A stretch of 64,000 bases of DNA from Tunturiibacter empetritectus (GTDB lineage Bacteria > Acidobacteriota > Terriglobia > Terriglobales > Acidobacteriaceae), in the NCBI RefSeq assembly GCF_014201375.1, contig NZ_JACHDZ010000004.1:186001-250000 (forward strand). Direction: 5' to 3'. Below the pieces are notes generated by a model. It was given only the letters and a program-made list of their open reading frames with translations. It was not told the origin of the DNA and searched no databases. The translations under genes and the position numbers were made by a program. Positions 36,943 to 45,241 of the stretch are shown one piece after another (the first letter of the stretch is position 1; the number at the start of each line of letters is the position of its first letter).

Positions 36943-39465
36943 ATGCAGACCCTGCTCCAGAACCTGCGCTTTGCCATTCGCCAGCTACGCAAGTCGCCCG
37001 GGTTCGCCCTCACTGTGGTGCTCACCCTGGCCCTTGGCATCGGCGCCAACGCAGCCGTCTTCACCCTCTTCGACCAGGCCTTGCTCCGGATGCTGCCCGT
37101 CCAGCATCCCAAAGAGCTCGTCCGCTTCGAGTGGTCTGGAGGCTTCTCCGGTTCGGCCAGCAGCTTCGGCGGCGATCTCACTAACTACTTCTCCTACCCC
37201 ATGTACAAAGATCTCCGCGATCAGAATCAAGTCTTCTCCGGAATGATTGCCGCGATCAGAGCCAGCAGCGGAATCTCCTGGCACAACCAGGCAGAAGATA
37301 ACGATATCGAACTCGTCAGCGGAAACTACTTTGACATGCTCGGTCTCAAGCCCGCCCTCGGACGCCTCATGAACGCCCAGGACGACACCGCGAAGAGCGC
37401 CAATCCTGTCGTGGTTCTCAGCTACGACTACTGGAAGACTCGCTTCGCCGCATCCCCCGACGTAGTCGGCCAGACCGTTCTCATCGAAGGCCACCCCTTC
37501 ACCATCCTCGGTGTCGCTCCAGCCAACTTCCAGTCAGCCATCGGAGGCTACAAGCCCGGCGCCTTCATGCCGCTCAGCATGGTCGAGATCGTCCTGCCCG
37601 GAACCGCCTCCCGCGACAACCTGAACAACCACCAGTCCATCTGGCTCACACTCGTCGGCCGCCTCAAACCGGGAGTCTCCGCAACTCAAGCTCAAGCCAG
37701 CCTCGAACCACTCTGGCACAATCTGCGCGCCCACGAGCTCACCCTCTACAAGAACAGAACCGACCACTTCAAAAAACGCTTCCTCGACGACTCGCATCTC
37801 AAAGTCCTCGACGATTCAACCGGCTTCGCCCCTGACCGCATGGACCTCAAGACGCCGCTGATCATCCTGATGAGCATGGCCGGACTGTTAGTCGCGATGT
37901 GCGCCATCAACGTAGCAACCCTTCTGCTCCTCAAAGCCTCCAGCCGGGCCCGCGAGATGTCCATGCGCTACGCCCTCGGCGCGAAGCAGAGCCGGATCGT
38001 CTCGCAGCTTCTCCTCGAAGGCGGACTCCTCGGTCTGGTCGGCGCAGCAGCCGGCCTGCTCATGGCTCCGCTCGTCACCAACACCCTGGTCCGTCTTCTC
38101 ACCAGCGCCAACCCCGGCGAAGAGCCCTACTCCAGCGCCATCGACGCCCGCGTGCTCCTCTTCACTCTGGGCGTAGCTCTCATCGCAAGCCTGCTCTTCA
38201 GCATGGCGCCCGTACTGCACTTCCTCCGTCCCGACCTCGCCAACGCACTGCGCCAAAGCACCGGAACCGCCTCCAAAAGCTCGCAGAGATTCCGCAAGGT
38301 CGCAGTCGGCGTGCAGATCGCTCTCAGCGTCTTGTTGCTCGGCGGCGCAGGCCTGTTCGTCAGAACCCTCAACAATCTTCACCACCAGCAGGTAGGCTTC
38401 GACACCAGCCATCTGGCCACCTTCAACTTCGATCCCTCAGACTCCGGCTACGGAGCGGACCGCATGATCCCAACCGTGACCAACGCGCTCGATGCCGTGC
38501 AGCGCATCCCCGGCGTCCTCTCCGTCGCAGCCACCAACGATGCAGAGCTCACCGGAGACTCCCACTTCAGCGGCTTCTCCGTCGAAGGCCATAAGTTCAC
38601 CGACGACGAGAAGACAGACTTCGAAGCTCCCTGGATCACCTCCGGCTACTTCGCCACGCTCAAGCAGCCGTTGCTCGTCGGAAGAGAGTTCACCGTCGCA
38701 GACTCGCACGAAGCTCCAAAAGTAGCCGTCGTCAACCTGACCTTTGCCAAGCGATTCTTCGGATCGGCGCAGAATGCCCTCGGCCGCATGATCTCCGAAG
38801 GAGGAGACACTCCAACCCCTCCCGACACAACCATCATCGGTGTCGTAGGCGACATCAAACATCAGAATCTGCGCACAGAGATAGGATTGGCGGTCTATCG
38901 CCCCTATCCACAGATCAAACACCCACTCGGAGTAAAGATCTACGCACGCACCACCCAGTCTCCCGAGATGGTCGAATCCGCAATCCGCCAGGCCATCCAC
39001 GGAATGGATCCCACCCTCGTCGTCGACGGCATGCGAACCATGGACGAACAGGTCGATCGCGTCACCGCCGACGAACGCGCGCTGGCTCTCCTCGCAGTCG
39101 GCTTCTCAGCACTCGCTATCCTGCTCGCAGCGGTCGGACTCTACGGCGTACTCGCCTACTCCACCGAACAGCGCACCCGCGAGATCGGCGTACGCCTCGC
39201 CCTGGGATCGCAGCGAAGCGGAGTCGTCATGCTCGTCGTCCGCGAGATGTCGATCATCGCCGCAATCGCCATCGTCGTCGCCCTGCCCTCCATCGTCTTA
39301 CTCGCAAGGCTCTTCCGCAGCCAGCTCTACGGCGTCACCACATCCGACCCCGTAACCCTGATCGTAGCAGTAGCTCTAGCAGTGGTCATGGTCACACTAG
39401 CCGCCGTCCTCCCCGCCCGAAGAGCCGCCTCCATCGAACCCATGCAAGCCCTCCGCACCGAGTAG
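36943..39465 (+). CDS. Second ADOP-type ABC permease, without the prefix domain
   Basis: The predicted protein has 840 residues and starts at ATG 36943 after GGAGG. It begins directly with LQNLRFAIRQLRKSPGFALT, so it lacks the 75-residue prefix domain of its neighbour. The rest is the same order: TM1, MacB-like periplasmic domain, three FtsX helices (PLIILMSMAGLLVAMCAINVA, and so on), second periplasmic domain, FtsX helices and the ending PARRAASIEPMQALRTE. Sequence identity to the 33649 protein looks modest, so this is not a recent tandem copy. It has no ATPase partner nearby. Regulation by the divergent PadR is plausible. Confidence 0.93.
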   Translation: MQTLLQNLRFAIRQLRKSPGFALTVVLTLALGIGANAAVFTLFDQALLRMLPVQHPKELVRFEWSGGFSGSASSFGGDLTNYFSYPMYKDLRDQNQVFSGMIAAIRASSGISWHNQAEDNDIELVSGNYFDMLGLKPALGRLMNAQDDTAKSANPVVVLSYDYWKTRFAASPDVVGQTVLIEGHPFTILGVAPANFQSAIGGYKPGAFMPLSMVEIVLPGTASRDNLNNHQSIWLTLVGRLKPGVSATQAQASLEPLWHNLRAHELTLYKNRTDHFKKRFLDDSHLKVLDDSTGFAPDRMDLKTPLIILMSMAGLLVAMCAINVATLLLLKASSRAREMSMRYALGAKQSRIVSQLLLEGGLLGLVGAAAGLLMAPLVTNTLVRLLTSANPGEEPYSSAIDARVLLFTLGVALIASLLFSMAPVLHFLRPDLANALRQSTGTASKSSQRFRKVAVGVQIALSVLLLGGAGLFVRTLNNLHHQQVGFDTSHLATFNFDPSDSGYGADRMIPTVTNALDAVQRIPGVLSVAATNDAELTGDSHFSGFSVEGHKFTDDEKTDFEAPWITSGYFATLKQPLLVGREFTVADSHEAPKVAVVNLTFAKRFFGSAQNALGRMISEGGDTPTPPDTTIIGVVGDIKHQNLRTEIGLAVYRPYPQIKHPLGVKIYARTTQSPEMVESAIRQAIHGMDPTLVVDGMRTMDEQVDRVTADERALALLAVGFSALAILLAAVGLYGVLAYSTEQRTREIGVRLALGSQRSGVVMLVVREMSIIAAIAIVVALPSIVLLARLFRSQLYGVTTSDPVTLIVAVALAVVMVTLAAVLPARRAASIEPMQALRTE

Positions 39466-39541
39466 CCCGATCCTGAGCCGACTTTTCGGACAAGTGACGA
39501 GACGCGCGTTTATGAGGACTAACCTGCGCGTCCAGTCCAAG

Positions 39542-39577
39542 CTCAATAAGTGCATTGGCCTGCTATGACTTATTGAG
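39542..39577. repeat. Perfect 10-bp inverted repeat upstream of the ligase gene
   Basis: CTCAATAAGT (39542-39551) and ACTTATTGAG (39568-39577) are exact inverted copies with a 16-base spacer. No T-run follows, so it is not a normal terminator. It lies at the left side of the ligase/polymerase pair, in an AT-richer patch, and could be an operator or the edge of an inserted block. Confidence 0.5.
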
Positions 39578-39718
39578 GTCGTGGAAGTGCACGGCTATGA
39601 GTAAGCTTATTTGATGCAAGGGGCAGCAGGCTCAAGCAGGTGGCATGTTCGATAGACTGCTGTCTTGTTGCTTTGCCGTCACGTTTGTAAATCAGTTCCA
39701 CGCACTGTTCACCAATGT

Positions 39719-40828
39719 ATGGCGACGTGCATCCAACACATCGTGCCGCTGCCATTGCCATCGCCGATCCTGCCCATGCTCGCGAAACGGGTTGAGGGGA
39801 TTCCTGCAAACGCAGAGGGGTGGAGCTTCGAGCCGAAGTGGGATGGTTTTCGCACGGTGATCTTCCGCAACGGCGAAGAACTACTGATTCAAAGTCGCGA
39901 CGGAAAGCCGCTCGACCGCTACTTCCCGGAACTCCGCGATCCTCTGCTGCAACAACTGCCGCCACGATGCGTTCTGGATGGCGAGATCGTTATCGCACGT
40001 GAAGGCGGTCTGGATTTCGATGCGCTAACGTTACGTATCCACCCCGCGGCGTCGCGTGTGAAGACCCTCGCCGCACAGTCTCCGGCATCGGTTGTCTTCT
40101 TCGACCTGCTTCAGCTTGAGGATCGTGATCTACGTGACGAGCCTTTCGCCGTAAGGCGCCGTGAACTCGAACGAATTCTTGCCAATGTGCAGACTCCGCT
40201 GCATATGACGCCTGCGACGCAGGATCGCGCTACTGCGAAGGACTGGTTCACGCGCTTTGAGGGCGCAGGCCTCGACGGTGTGATAGCCAAGCCTGTTGCG
40301 GGGCCGTATACGCCCGACAAACGCACCATGCTCAAGATTAAGCACGAACGCGACTGCGACTGCGTCGTCGCCGGCTTCCGCTGGCACAAAGACAATGAAG
40401 GGACTGCCGTTGGTTCGCTGCTGCTGGGTCTCTACAACGACGCAGGGAAGCTACAGCATGTTGGAGTCTGTGCCAGTTTCACCGCGGCAAAACGCAGGGA
40501 GCTGGTAGAGTTTCTCGCACCCTATCGCGAAGGAGCCCTGCGCGACCACCCGTGGGCAGACTGGGCCGACGAGGGGGCACAAGCGAGTGGCCGCATGCCC
40601 GGCGGCCAATCGCGATGGAACGCAGGCAAAGACCTGAGCTGGCAGCCGCTACGTATTGAGCTTGTGGTCGAGGTGGCCTACGAGCACATGCAGGGCGACC
40701 GCTTTCGCCACCTCGCCCACTTCCGGCGCTGGCGTCCTGACAAGCCAACAGGAGACTGTACCTACGAGCAGCTCGAGGTCGTTCCACCGCAGGAGTTGAT
40801 GAGCATCTTCCCGGAACGCGCCTCCTGA
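39719..40828 (+). CDS. ligC: LigC-type ATP-dependent DNA ligase
   Basis: The predicted protein has 369 residues, the size of the mycobacterial LigC proteins: only an adenylation domain and an OB domain. Motif I is KWDGFR with the AMP-accepting Lys40; motifs IV and V appear as GLDGVIAKP and LKIKHERDCDCVV. ILPMLAKRV before it is the usual lead-in, so ATG 39719 or the internal ATG 39776 could be the start; neither has a strong ribosome binding site. Relatives act with stand-alone LigD-type polymerases in short-patch or excision repair. The polymerase gene is convergent, 22 bp away. No ku gene is seen in the window. Confidence 0.92.
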   Translation: MATCIQHIVPLPLPSPILPMLAKRVEGIPANAEGWSFEPKWDGFRTVIFRNGEELLIQSRDGKPLDRYFPELRDPLLQQLPPRCVLDGEIVIAREGGLDFDALTLRIHPAASRVKTLAAQSPASVVFFDLLQLEDRDLRDEPFAVRRRELERILANVQTPLHMTPATQDRATAKDWFTRFEGAGLDGVIAKPVAGPYTPDKRTMLKIKHERDCDCVVAGFRWHKDNEGTAVGSLLLGLYNDAGKLQHVGVCASFTAAKRRELVEFLAPYREGALRDHPWADWADEGAQASGRMPGGQSRWNAGKDLSWQPLRIELVVEVAYEHMQGDRFRHLAHFRRWRPDKPTGDCTYEQLEVVPPQELMSIFPERAS

Positions 40829-40850
40829 GATAGATCCACTAAGCAGTGGT

Positions 40851-42227
40851 TCATGATGGCTGCTCTTTCGACTCGCGCCATGCCCGGGTTGGGTCATCAT
40901 CCGGATCAGGCACCCCCTGCGCGGGTCTCGATTCCTCTGGTACGTGGCGCAGGTTCACGCGAATGCGATACCAGACATAGGCCGACCCGCGCATCCGATC
41001 TACCAGCACATCATCCGGGGCCAGTAGTGCCGCGGCTTCCGGGTGCTGTTGCTTCCAGCGTTCCAGCCCGGCCTCCGCCGCAGCCTTATCGGGTGACTGC
41101 GCAATCACGATGAGCGGCATAGTCGACTGCCGGCGACCCTTCTTCGCAACAGGATCAGCAAGATCCACGTCTTCTCCCACCGCCTTTGTGATCTTCTTCT
41201 TTACGGTCTTCTTCACGGCAGAGGTGCGAGACTTCGAGGGTTGCACTCGCGCGGGCTCGCCCTCCATTTTGCGGAAGTGCGGTGGCCATGGAGCATCGCC
41301 AACGCCCTCTGCCTCATCACGGGCAGCCATTTCCAGCAACGCATCGAGCACGCCTGCATGCTCATTCATCGCGGCGTGCGGGTCGCCAATCTTCGCAAAG
41401 CGATCTGGCATCGTCAACACGGTAAAGTCGGCAGGATCGCACGTCATCACTTCATCCCACCGTAGCGGCGTACTCACGCGCGCGTCGGGGAGTGGCCTTA
41501 CCGAATAGGCCGAACAAGTGGTGCGATCTTTCGCGTTCTGGTTGTAGTCCAGAAAAACACCATGACGCTCTTCCTTCCACCACTTGCTGCTCGCCAGCGA
41601 ACAGCGTTTCTCCACCGCGCGCGCCAGAGCCAGCGCCGCTCGGCGTACCTCGGTGAAGGTCCACCGTGGCTCGATCCGTATGTTGATGTGAATGCCGCGT
41701 GACCCGCTGGTCTTCGGCCACGCTACCAGTCCAAGCTCATCAAGGAGAGCCTTTACCTCCATGGCTACCGCGCGTACATCGGTCCAGACCACTCCGGGCT
41801 GCGGATCAAGGTCTACGCGTAGCTCATCCGGATGATCGAGGTCTCCGGTACGCACCGGATGCGGATGCAGCTCCATACAGCCGAGGTTGACGATCCACGC
41901 GAGGCCGGCCGCGTCATCGACGACTACTTCCTCGGCGGTACGCCCCGAAGGGAACGACAGGGTCACCGTGCGCATCCACTCCGGCAGGTCACTGGGTGCG
42001 CGCTTCTGGTAGAAGGGCTCTGCCTCCGCACCATTCACAAAGCGTTTCAGAACGACCGGACGATCCACAATGCCACGCAGCGCACCCGGCGCCACGGCCA
42101 GAAAATAGCGGACGATATCGAGTTTTGTGAGCTGCACGCCGCGCGTGAAGTATGGCTTGGACGGGCTGCTGACGCGCACCATGCGGCCAACTACCTCCAA
42201 CAACTCCGCGTCGTCTACCTTCGCCAT
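40851..42227 (-). CDS. Stand-alone LigD-type polymerase/primase (Prim-PolC-like) with extra C-terminal domain
   Basis: The predicted protein has 458 residues; ATG 42227 is preferred over GTG 42239 because GAGGG sits a few bases upstream. Residues about 20-300 are the archaeo-eukaryotic primase-like LigD polymerase domain, with the metal-binding pair D139xD141 in RVDLDPQPG and SGSRGIHINIRI as the following conserved block. A lysine-rich linker (about 321-367) leads to a domain of some 70 residues that I do not recognise (starts STMPLIVIAQS, includes YVWYRIRVNLRHVP). It can add ribo- or deoxynucleotides at gaps and ends. Its partner is almost certainly the convergent LigC-type ligase, as for the Rv3730c-Rv3731 pair in Mycobacterium. 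Confidence 0.9.
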   Translation of the reverse strand: MAKVDDAELLEVVGRMVRVSSPSKPYFTRGVQLTKLDIVRYFLAVAPGALRGIVDRPVVLKRFVNGAEAEPFYQKRAPSDLPEWMRTVTLSFPSGRTAEEVVVDDAAGLAWIVNLGCMELHPHPVRTGDLDHPDELRVDLDPQPGVVWTDVRAVAMEVKALLDELGLVAWPKTSGSRGIHINIRIEPRWTFTEVRRAALALARAVEKRCSLASSKWWKEERHGVFLDYNQNAKDRTTCSAYSVRPLPDARVSTPLRWDEVMTCDPADFTVLTMPDRFAKIGDPHAAMNEHAGVLDALLEMAARDEAEGVGDAPWPPHFRKMEGEPARVQPSKSRTSAVKKTVKKKITKAVGEDVDLADPVAKKGRRQSTMPLIVIAQSPDKAAAEAGLERWKQQHPEAAALLAPDDVLVDRMRGSAYVWYRIRVNLRHVPEESRPAQGVPDPDDDPTRAWRESKEQPS

Positions 42228-42618
42228 CCCGACCCTCACCGACCAAGTGTGATGCGTTCTGTACGCGGCACGTCTCCAATAACTCCGTTCAAGTTAGCGG
42301 CAGTAAGATCCCCCAAACCTGTCAAGCCCCAAAGCCACGAATCACCGCGTCAATCCAGCACATTCGCGTGGCGTATCAGTTATCCTCCAACCGCTATACT
42401 GGAAGCATGGGAATAAAGGCCCCGATTGAGCGAGGGGCTTTCCTTATGACCCCGTAACTCATTCATTCAAAGTATTTTATACGCAACTCACTTAGAATCA
42501 ACATTCTACAGACACCACCCATCGCCAAATGACTGAAATAAAACAACTTCCGTCCAAAATACCCCAAGGGGGAGGGGGAGGGGTCCAGCCGGCAGAAACG
42601 CTATGCGACCATGGAAAG
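42228..42618. other. Leader region with a small ORF/hairpin and a G-run
   Basis: 391 bp between divergent genes. A TATACT box at 42395-42400 precedes a 16-codon frame (ATG 42407, stop 42455-42457) that contains a hairpin of AAAGGCCCC with GGGGCTTT (42415-42440). Further down, GGGGGAGGGGGAGGGG occupies 42568-42583. An in-frame ATG at 42529 could start the rRNA methyltransferase earlier and would turn the G-run into a poly-glycine stretch. The base composition to about 42560 looks non-coding. Confidence 0.4.
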
Positions 42619-43920
42619 ATGCTTAGAAAAGTAGAAGATCGGGCCCCGCGCGTCGTCGCGGCCCAGCAGCACGGACCAGCCGCAGCCATCACCCGCCGCG
42701 CCGCAGACCGCCTCCGAGCCGGACACCTGTGGGTCTACCGCTCGGACGTCGAGTCCCTCGTCCCCCCGATCGGCGCCACCGAGATCGAGCCCGGAGCCCT
42801 CATCACGGTGATGGACAGCCGAGGCATCCCCCTCGGCACCGGCCTCTACAGCGCCGCCTCGCAGATCGCAGTAAGAGTCGTCTCAAACGAAGCCGCACTC
42901 TCCCGAGCCGCCTACCTCGAGCAGCTCCGCGAACGAGTCCTCGCCGCCCTCGCCCTCCGCGACGAAGTAGCCCCCGAGTCGATGGAAGACGACGCCTGCC
43001 GACTCATCTTCTCCGAGGCCGACAACCTCCCCGGCATCGTCGCCGACCGCTACAACGACCTCGTCATCCTCCAGCTCCTCACCCAGGGCACCGCCCAGGA
43101 CGACGTCCGCAACCTCCTGACCGAAGTCTTCCGCGACCACTTCCGCACCGACACAGGCGGCATCATCCTCTGGGAGCGCCCCGACCCCAAGATCCGCGAA
43201 CTCGAACAACTGGCCCACCCCGCACCGGGTCCACTCCACCCCCCACACCATCAAGACGCCACCGAAACACCACAACTCACCACCATCTTCACCATCAACG
43301 GCCTTCGTTTTCACTTCGACGCAGGCTCCGGCCAGAAGACGGGAGCCTTCCTCGATCAGCGGCTCAACTACGCCGCCGCAGCCCGATACGTAACCGGCTC
43401 CGCGCTCGACATCTGCACCTATCAAGGCGGATTCGCCCTTCACATGGCCCAGAACTGCCGCCAGGTCACCGGAGTAGACGCCAGCCGCAGCGCCCTCGAA
43501 GTAGCCGACCGCAACCGTGAGCTAAACCCCGATCTTCCCGCTCAGGTCGAGTGGATCGAGGCCGACGCCTTCGAGCTCCTCCGCGAGTACGAATCCACCG
43601 GCCAACAGTACGACACCATCGTCCTCGACCCGCCCGCCTTCGCTAAGTCCAAGCGCGCCGCCGAAGGCGCCATGCGCGGCTACAAGGAGCTCAATCTCCG
43701 CGCCATCAAGATGCTCCGCCCCGGCGGAACCCTCATCAGCTGCTCTTGCTCCCACCACGTCCCCCTGCAGGAGTTCACCGAGGTCGTCTCCGCCGCCGCC
43801 TCCGACGCAGGCCGCCGCGTCCAGCTCCTCGAGACCCGGGGTGCCGCCCCCGACCACCCCGCCGTCCTCACCCTCCCCGAGACCAGCTACCTCAAGTGCC
43901 TCATCTGCCGGGTGGGGTAA
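42619..43920 (+). CDS. rlmI: RlmI-like 23S rRNA (cytosine-C5) methyltransferase
   Basis: The predicted protein has 433 residues from ATG 42619 (462 coding triplets are open from ATG 42529). An N-terminal PUA domain (RRAADRLRAGHLWVYRSDV) is followed by the central EEHEE-like region and a Rossmann methyltransferase with ALDICTYQGGFALHMA as the SAM loop and VLDPPAFAKSKR as the catalytic motif; SCSCSHHV near the end carries the cysteines used for C5 methylation. In E. coli RlmI methylates C1962 of 23S rRNA. Whether this protein modifies the same base is inferred. The G-rich stretch just before the start is unusual. Confidence 0.88.
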   Translation: MLRKVEDRAPRVVAAQQHGPAAAITRRAADRLRAGHLWVYRSDVESLVPPIGATEIEPGALITVMDSRGIPLGTGLYSAASQIAVRVVSNEAALSRAAYLEQLRERVLAALALRDEVAPESMEDDACRLIFSEADNLPGIVADRYNDLVILQLLTQGTAQDDVRNLLTEVFRDHFRTDTGGIILWERPDPKIRELEQLAHPAPGPLHPPHHQDATETPQLTTIFTINGLRFHFDAGSGQKTGAFLDQRLNYAAAARYVTGSALDICTYQGGFALHMAQNCRQVTGVDASRSALEVADRNRELNPDLPAQVEWIEADAFELLREYESTGQQYDTIVLDPPAFAKSKRAAEGAMRGYKELNLRAIKMLRPGGTLISCSCSHHVPLQEFTEVVSAAASDAGRRVQLLETRGAAPDHPAVLTLPETSYLKCLICRVG

Positions 43921-44020
43921 GAAAAACGCAAGCAATCAGGATCCAAATCGCGGTTCGAAAGAGGCGCGCACACGATCACGAATCCAAAATCACCCGAAGC
44001 CACAGAATCTCCGATAGAGA

Positions 44021-45214
44021 ATGACCACAAAACCGCACACACAGAAGGTTGATGTTGTAGTACTCGGCGCTGGCGCGGCAGGAATGATGTGCGCCATCGA
44101 AGCCGGCAAACGCGGACGACGGGTGGTCCTGCTCGATCACGCCGAGCGCGTCGGAAAAAAGATCCTGATCTCAGGCGGAGGCCGCTGCAACTTCACCAAC
44201 ATCCACTGCCGCCCGGAGAACTTCCTCTCGGAGAATCCCCACTTCGCAAAGTCCGCCCTGGCCCGCTTCACCCCATCAGACATGGTCGCCATGGTCGAAA
44301 GACATGGCATCCGCTACCACGAGAAGACACTGGGACAACTCTTCTGCGACCGCTCCGCCCACGACATCGTCACGATGCTCGAGCGCGAATGCGCAGAGGC
44401 CGGTGTCCGCATCATCCTCGGCGCCAAAGCCATCTCCGTCGAGCGTACCGACCATCTCGAGGTTCATACCCCGGAGGCAGTCTTTCAATCCGAGTCCGTA
44501 GTCGTAGCCACCGGGGGCCTCTCCATCCCGAAGATGGGCGCAACCGCATCCGGCTACACACTGGCCGAGCAGTTTGGTCTACGCATCGTACCGTGCAGAC
44601 CGGGCCTCGTCCCCCTCGTCTTCAGCGCCGAGGATCGCGAACAGTGGTGCGACCTGGCAGGTGTTTCAGCCGAGGTGGTCGCTCAAGCGGGAGCCCGCCA
44701 CCGACAGGGAAGCTTCCGCGAAAAGATGTTGATCACACATCGCGGGCTGAGCGGACCAGCGATCCTGCAGACATCGTCGTACTGGCAGCCGGGCGAGACC
44801 ATGACTGTAGACCTCGCGCCAGATCTGAACGTCCTTGCCCCATTGCTGGCAAGAAACGCGCGAAGAGATGCCTCCGCAGCGGCGAATGCGATGCGCACGG
44901 TCTTGCCGGCCCGCATGGCAGAGCGATGGGTTGTGCTCCACGAGCCAGTCGACTGGACAAACGCATCCTTAGCCCAGATGGAACAGCATATCCATGAATG
45001 GCACCTGACTCCCGCCGGCACCGAAGGTTATGCCAAGGCCGAGGTCACCGTGGGTGGCGTGAATACCGCAGAACTGGACGCAAAGACAATGCAGAGCCGC
45101 AAGGTACCTGGCCTTTATTTTATTGGCGAGGTCGTCGATGTAACCGGATGGCTGGGAGGCTACAACTTCCAATGGGCATGGGCCTCTGGAGTAAGCGCCG
45201 GACAGTCAGCCTGA
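44021..45214 (+). CDS. BaiN/HI0933-family flavoprotein (NAD(P)/FAD-dependent oxidoreductase)
   Basis: The predicted protein has 397 residues, the family length. The FAD fold begins DVVVLGAGAAGMMCAIEAG; KKILISGGGRCNFTN is the hallmark of this family. VVVATGGLSIPKMGATASGY and, near the C-terminus, GLYFIGEVVDVTGWLGGYNF complete the FAD site. Family members include BaiN, which reduces bile-acid intermediates, but in most bacteria the substrate is unknown; some members have been tied to rRNA modification. The gene follows the rRNA methyltransferase by 100 bp on the same strand, a hint toward the RNA-related role. Confidence 0.93.
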   Translation: MTTKPHTQKVDVVVLGAGAAGMMCAIEAGKRGRRVVLLDHAERVGKKILISGGGRCNFTNIHCRPENFLSENPHFAKSALARFTPSDMVAMVERHGIRYHEKTLGQLFCDRSAHDIVTMLERECAEAGVRIILGAKAISVERTDHLEVHTPEAVFQSESVVVATGGLSIPKMGATASGYTLAEQFGLRIVPCRPGLVPLVFSAEDREQWCDLAGVSAEVVAQAGARHRQGSFREKMLITHRGLSGPAILQTSSYWQPGETMTVDLAPDLNVLAPLLARNARRDASAAANAMRTVLPARMAERWVVLHEPVDWTNASLAQMEQHIHEWHLTPAGTEGYAKAEVTVGGVNTAELDAKTMQSRKVPGLYFIGEVVDVTGWLGGYNFQWAWASGVSAGQSA

Positions 45215-45241
45215 ACATGTACAGCATCGAAGCCCTACGAT

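Noticed and set aside
39719..42227. Ku-dependent non-homologous end-joining operon
   Set aside because: No ku-like frame is present and the ligase is the LigC type; the pair fits the excision-repair class better.
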